Below are positions 63,952 through 64,000 of a DNA stretch of 64,000 nt, piece after piece. Both the position numbers and the translations under genes were made by a program. Below the pieces are notes generated by a model that was not told the DNA's origin, ran no database searches, and was given only the letters and a program-made list of their open reading frames with translations. Source of the DNA: Lottiidibacillus patelloidae (GTDB lineage: Bacteria > Bacillota > Bacilli > Bacillales > SA5d-4); assembly GCF_002262935.1 (NCBI RefSeq), contig NZ_NPIA01000003.1, forward strand, positions 1 through 64,000, written 5' to 3'. Positions within the stretch are counted from its first letter, which is position 1, and each line of letters opens with the position of its first letter.

Positions 63952-64000
63952 ATGAGACAGTTAAATGAAAAAATACTAAAGATTATTCATGAGTGGGATC
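63952..64000 (+). CDS. Start of a gene cut by the window end (possible DUF1871 protein)
   Basis: ATG behind GGAGGG opens a frame encoding MRQLNEKILKIIHEWD up to the window edge. The pattern LNxKILxxIxEWD recalls the N-terminus of small DUF1871 proteins, but 16 residues are too few for a firm call. Confidence 0.4.
   Translation, partial: MRQLNEKILKIIHEWD

Overview
The window comes from an AT-rich, endospore-forming member of the Bacillaceae. From about 21.2 kb onward the gene order follows the well-known Bacillus subtilis block spoIIM-fur-yqzK-xerD-deoB-punA-pdp-dacF-spoIIAA-spoIIAB-sigF-spoVA-lysA-ppiB-rib-ypuF-scpA-scpB-dacB-spmA-spmB-rluB-resABCDE-sigX-rsiX. Shine-Dalgarno sequences are strong, and sporulation-type promoters (sigma-H, F, E, G and K patterns) can be read in front of the expected genes. 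No rRNA, tRNA, CRISPR array, prophage or transposase gene was seen.

Region 1 (0.1-9.1 kb): yteA, then a catabolic cluster. It encodes a class III CoA-transferase, an acyl-CoA dehydrogenase, a divergent class I aminotransferase, an aldehyde dehydrogenase, a lysine 6-dehydrogenase and a thiamine-diphosphate (2-oxo acid decarboxylase-like) enzyme. Together these can be arranged as a complete route from L-lysine through 2-aminoadipate, 2-oxoadipate, glutarate semialdehyde, glutarate and glutaryl-CoA to crotonyl-CoA. Region 2 (9.1-14.3 kb): a lipoprotein, a SIMPL-domain protein, a two-component system with an exported helical protein, a Sco1/SenC copper chaperone and a small unknown gene.

Region 3 (14.3-21.1 kb): a manganese-oxidase (mnx) cluster on the minus strand. 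It has a 1224-residue six-cupredoxin multicopper oxidase of the MnxG type, two small genes in the mnxE/mnxF positions, an upstream mnxD-position gene and an extra downstream gene with the same layout as that one. A sigma-K-type promoter precedes it, as expected for an enzyme of the outer spore layers. Two small, mutually similar membrane proteins are encoded divergently upstream.

Region 4 (21.2-41.4 kb): spoIIM, fur (with a near-perfect Fur box and a consensus sigma-A promoter), yqzK, xerD and a nucleoside salvage operon carrying two tandem purine nucleoside phosphorylases. Then come dacF, spoIIAA-spoIIAB-sigF, a reduced spoVA operon (AA, AB, EA, AF only), lysA, ppiB, an FMN riboswitch with ribD-ribE-ribBA-ribH-ribT, and ypuF. 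Region 5 (41.5-54.1 kb): scpA-scpB, a MITE-like repeat, an extended superoxide dismutase, a Tyr/Gly-rich coat-like peptide, dacB-spmA-spmB, rluB and resABCDE. Region 6 (54.1-64 kb): a cobalamin riboswitch with btuF-btuC-btuD and a tricistronic gerA-type germination operon lie between resE and sigX-rsiX. After these come a small membrane protein, a frameshifted ykyB and the start of another gene.

Two families of dispersed non-coding repeats are present: one at 1-115 and 31045-31400, the other at 10350-10527 and 43310-43582. All gene calls rest on reading the sequence and on remembered family features; no database search was run.
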